Assembly (NCBI RefSeq): GCF_002007645.1
Contig: NZ_CP019791.1
Coordinates: forward strand, 2,480,001-2,544,000
Direction of reading: 5' to 3'
Source of the DNA: Anaerohalosphaera lusitana
GTDB taxonomy: Bacteria; Planctomycetota; Phycisphaerae; Sedimentisphaerales; Anaerohalosphaeraceae
Length of the DNA stretch: 64,000 nt
Part shown: one piece after another, positions 62,455 to 64,000 of the stretch
How positions within the stretch are numbered: position 1 is the stretch's first letter
Layout of the letters: each line of letters starts with the position of its first letter
The notes under the pieces: model-generated
Database searches by the model: none
The model's input: only the letters and a program-made list of their open reading frames with translations
Told to the model about the DNA's origin: nothing
Made by a program: the position numbers and the translations under genes

Positions 62455-63249
62455 ATGAAGAAACGGGGATTCACCTTAATAGAGCTGCTGGTAGTTATTT
62501 CGATAATCGCGCTTTTGCTGGCGATTATGATGCCGGCGCTGGGTATGGTCAAGGAAAAGGCGCGGGCGGTCGTTTGCAGGTCCAATATGAAGCAGTGGGG
62601 TCTGTGCGTGGCGCTGTATGCGCAGAATAACAATGGCAAGCTGCAGGATGGCCGAACGGGTTATGAAGAAGGCGGAGAGGGGGCTTCCGTTTGGTATCAC
62701 GCATATCGGGACTACTACAACGATCCGGACATAAGGTTTTGTCCGTCTGCGAAGAAGCTGGGTAAAGTTCCGCACGGTAATGCGGGGATAGGCTACTGGG
62801 GCGGCAAGTATGAGGCCTGGAGCCTGAACAATGCTACAGATGACAGCGGCAGCATTGCTATGAACAGTTGGGCGATGAGTCCTACTTATGGAGATACTTC
62901 GTACTACTGGAAGAAGTTCCATTGCAAGGGTGCAAAGGATGTTCCGGTTTTCGTTGACGGGCTGTGGCGGTCGCTTAACCCAAAGAACATAGACACTGCA
63001 CCGGCAAGTGACGGTGCGTTGCCCCCGGCCGCATGGCAGGACAGCATGTGGCGTGTGGCTCTGGACAGGCACGATGGTGCGGTCAATGTAGCGTTTATGG
63101 ACGGTTCGGTCAGTAAGGTGGATATCAAGGAGCTATGGTCGCTGAAGTGGAGCCGGGTGTGGGATACGGATGAAGGTCCAAACGGAGGCTGGCCGGAGTG
63201 GATGGACAAGTTCAAAGATTATGATTATCCCGGCTTGCGTGATGATTGA
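62455..63249 (+). CDS. Type II pseudopilin-like protein of the sulfatase locus
   Basis: The 264-residue protein has the leader MKKRG and prepilin motif [21 protein letters not shown], then AVVCRSNMKQWGLCVALYAQNNNGKLQDG and a closing FMDGSVSKVDIKEL. It is close in its N-terminus to the pseudopilin at 13418. ATG 62455 (GGAG upstream) is preferred over the in-frame ATG at 62419, which lies inside the sulfatase gene. It is the last gene of the locus. Confidence 0.85.
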   Translation: MKKRGFTLIELLVVISIIALLLAIMMPALGMVKEKARAVVCRSNMKQWGLCVALYAQNNNGKLQDGRTGYEEGGEGASVWYHAYRDYYNDPDIRFCPSAKKLGKVPHGNAGIGYWGGKYEAWSLNNATDDSGSIAMNSWAMSPTYGDTSYYWKKFHCKGAKDVPVFVDGLWRSLNPKNIDTAPASDGALPPAAWQDSMWRVALDRHDGAVNVAFMDGSVSKVDIKELWSLKWSRVWDTDEGPNGGWPEWMDKFKDYDYPGLRDD

Positions 63250-63299
63250 TCAGCCGGCAGAGGCTGTGTGAAAGCCGAGACCGCATTATTATAATTGAG

Positions 63300-63343
63300 A
63301 AGGGCAGTGCAAGATCGAATGTGACCATGCACTGCCCTTTTTT
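63300..63343. terminator. Intrinsic terminator between convergent genes
   Basis: A 12-bp stem (AAGGGCAGTGCA at 63300-63311, TGCACTGCCCTT at 63328-63339) with a 16-nt loop is followed by a run of T to 63343. It ends the sulfatase/pseudopilin operon and may also serve the convergent nitroreductase gene. Confidence 0.85.
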
Positions 63344-63364
63344 GTTGACCTGGTTTGGCCCGTC

Positions 63365-63886
63365 TTATGCGTAGCGGTTTTTTATGATCTTCGAGAAGTC
63401 GAGCTCGTCTTTGGATTTGGGCTCGCGGTGTTCGTCGGGGTAGCCGATCGCGATGACGGACTCGACAGCGGTGTTCTCGGGGGCGTTGAGCAGTTCGCGG
63501 ACATATTCATCGCTTGTTCGGCCCGTGGGGGATTTGCGGTTGCGTATCTGTACCCAGCAGGAGCCGAGCCCGAGGCTCTGGGCGGTTAGTTGGATAAGGA
63601 TCGAAGCGATGGAGCAGTCTTCAACCCAGACATCGGATTTGGTGGTGTCGGCGAGGACGACGACGGCAAAGGGGGCGTGGAGCATGAAGTTCGAGCCGTG
63701 GGTTTTGGACTCTGCGAGCTTGGTGATCAGTTCGGGATCATCAACAAAGACGAACTGCCAGGGATCGAAATTGCGGGAGGAGGGACTGCGAAGAGCTGCC
63801 TCTTTGAGCAGCTCCACTTTGTCGGGCTCGACCTTTTTGTCGGTGAATTTTCGGATGCTGCGACGATTGCGTAGAAGCTCGATCAT
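63365..63886 (-). CDS. Nitroreductase-family flavoprotein
   Basis: This 173-residue FMN-dependent oxidoreductase of the nitroreductase superfamily has FMN-contact residues in RRSIRKFTDKKV at the N-terminus, SSRNFDPWQFVFVDD, and the C-terminal VIAIGYPDEHREPKSKDEL. It is a short version of the family, and the substrate cannot be inferred. GGAAAGGAA lies upstream of the start codon. Confidence 0.88.
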   Translation of the reverse strand: MIELLRNRRSIRKFTDKKVEPDKVELLKEAALRSPSSRNFDPWQFVFVDDPELITKLAESKTHGSNFMLHAPFAVVVLADTTKSDVWVEDCSIASILIQLTAQSLGLGSCWVQIRNRKSPTGRTSDEYVRELLNAPENTAVESVIAIGYPDEHREPKSKDELDFSKIIKNRYA

Positions 63887-64000
63887 TATGTATTCCTTTC
63901 CTTAAAAGCAAAATTCAAGTTTATTGTAGCATGAGACGGCATTTCTGACCAGTTGCTTTTGGCGGTTACGATGTTTCAGTTATAGGGGATTCATCGTGTA

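Overview
The window looks like chromosomal DNA of a planctomycete of the class Phycisphaerae, probably close to Sedimentisphaerales. This is inferred from gene content: many secreted LamG/concanavalin-type proteins, PEP-CTERM tails, dockerin-like C-termini, repeated type II pseudopilin-like proteins with the N-terminal FTLIELLVV signature, ECF sigma factors with long extensions or FecR partners, a TAT-exported sulfatase, and a complete-looking LPS heptose/lipid A gene string. No tRNA, rRNA, CRISPR array, insertion sequence or phage gene was seen.

Layout. 0-3 kb: tdh and typA on the minus strand. 3.6-9 kb: an ECF sigma factor fused to a membrane/extracytoplasmic part, a large PD40/beta-helix secreted protein and a pseudopilin. 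9.1-10.4 kb: a 30-residue membrane peptide and a PatB/MalY C-S lyase. 10.5-25.2 kb: a fructan-use locus with an MFS sugar porter, a fructokinase, a pseudopilin, three LamG proteins, a GntR/LacI-type regulator and two secreted GH32 proteins, one with a changed nucleophile motif. 25.4-31.2 kb: housekeeping genes (RluB-type pseudouridine synthase, a secreted propeller-like protein, ribosomal protein L28, gatCAB). 31.2-39.7 kb: a minus-strand envelope cluster (SGNH hydrolase, plsY, glycosyltransferase, WaaP-type kinase, heptosyltransferase, GmhB fused to a membrane anchor, hldE, lpxK). 39.9-50.8 kb: a degenerate ParA/BY-kinase-like protein with a disordered acidic neighbour, an active/inactive M16 peptidase pair, smc, a FlgI-like lipoprotein with HEAT-like repeats, and a secretin-N-domain-like protein. 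51-52.6 kb: PAC2 and DJ-1 family proteins. 52.8-63.2 kb: an ECF sigma/FecR-LamG pair, three tandem LamG proteins, a sulfatase and a pseudopilin. The window ends with a nitroreductase.

How the genes work together. The fructan locus reads as extracellular hydrolysis (two GH32 proteins), carbohydrate binding or display (LamG proteins, pseudopilin), fructose import (MFS) and phosphorylation (fructokinase), controlled by the GntR/LacI protein. No SusC/SusD pair is present. The 52.8-63.2 kb locus repeats the plan for an unknown, probably sulfated, glycan under an ECF/FecR switch. The 3.6-9 kb group is a third, smaller version.

The observations most worth following are the Asp-to-Glu change at the GH32 nucleophile position, a shared two-cysteine C-terminal tail on LamG proteins, the membrane-anchored GmhB fusion, the FlgI-like lipoprotein without flagellar neighbours, the sigma factor that is also a membrane protein, and a strand-independent GC-skew switch around the fructan locus.
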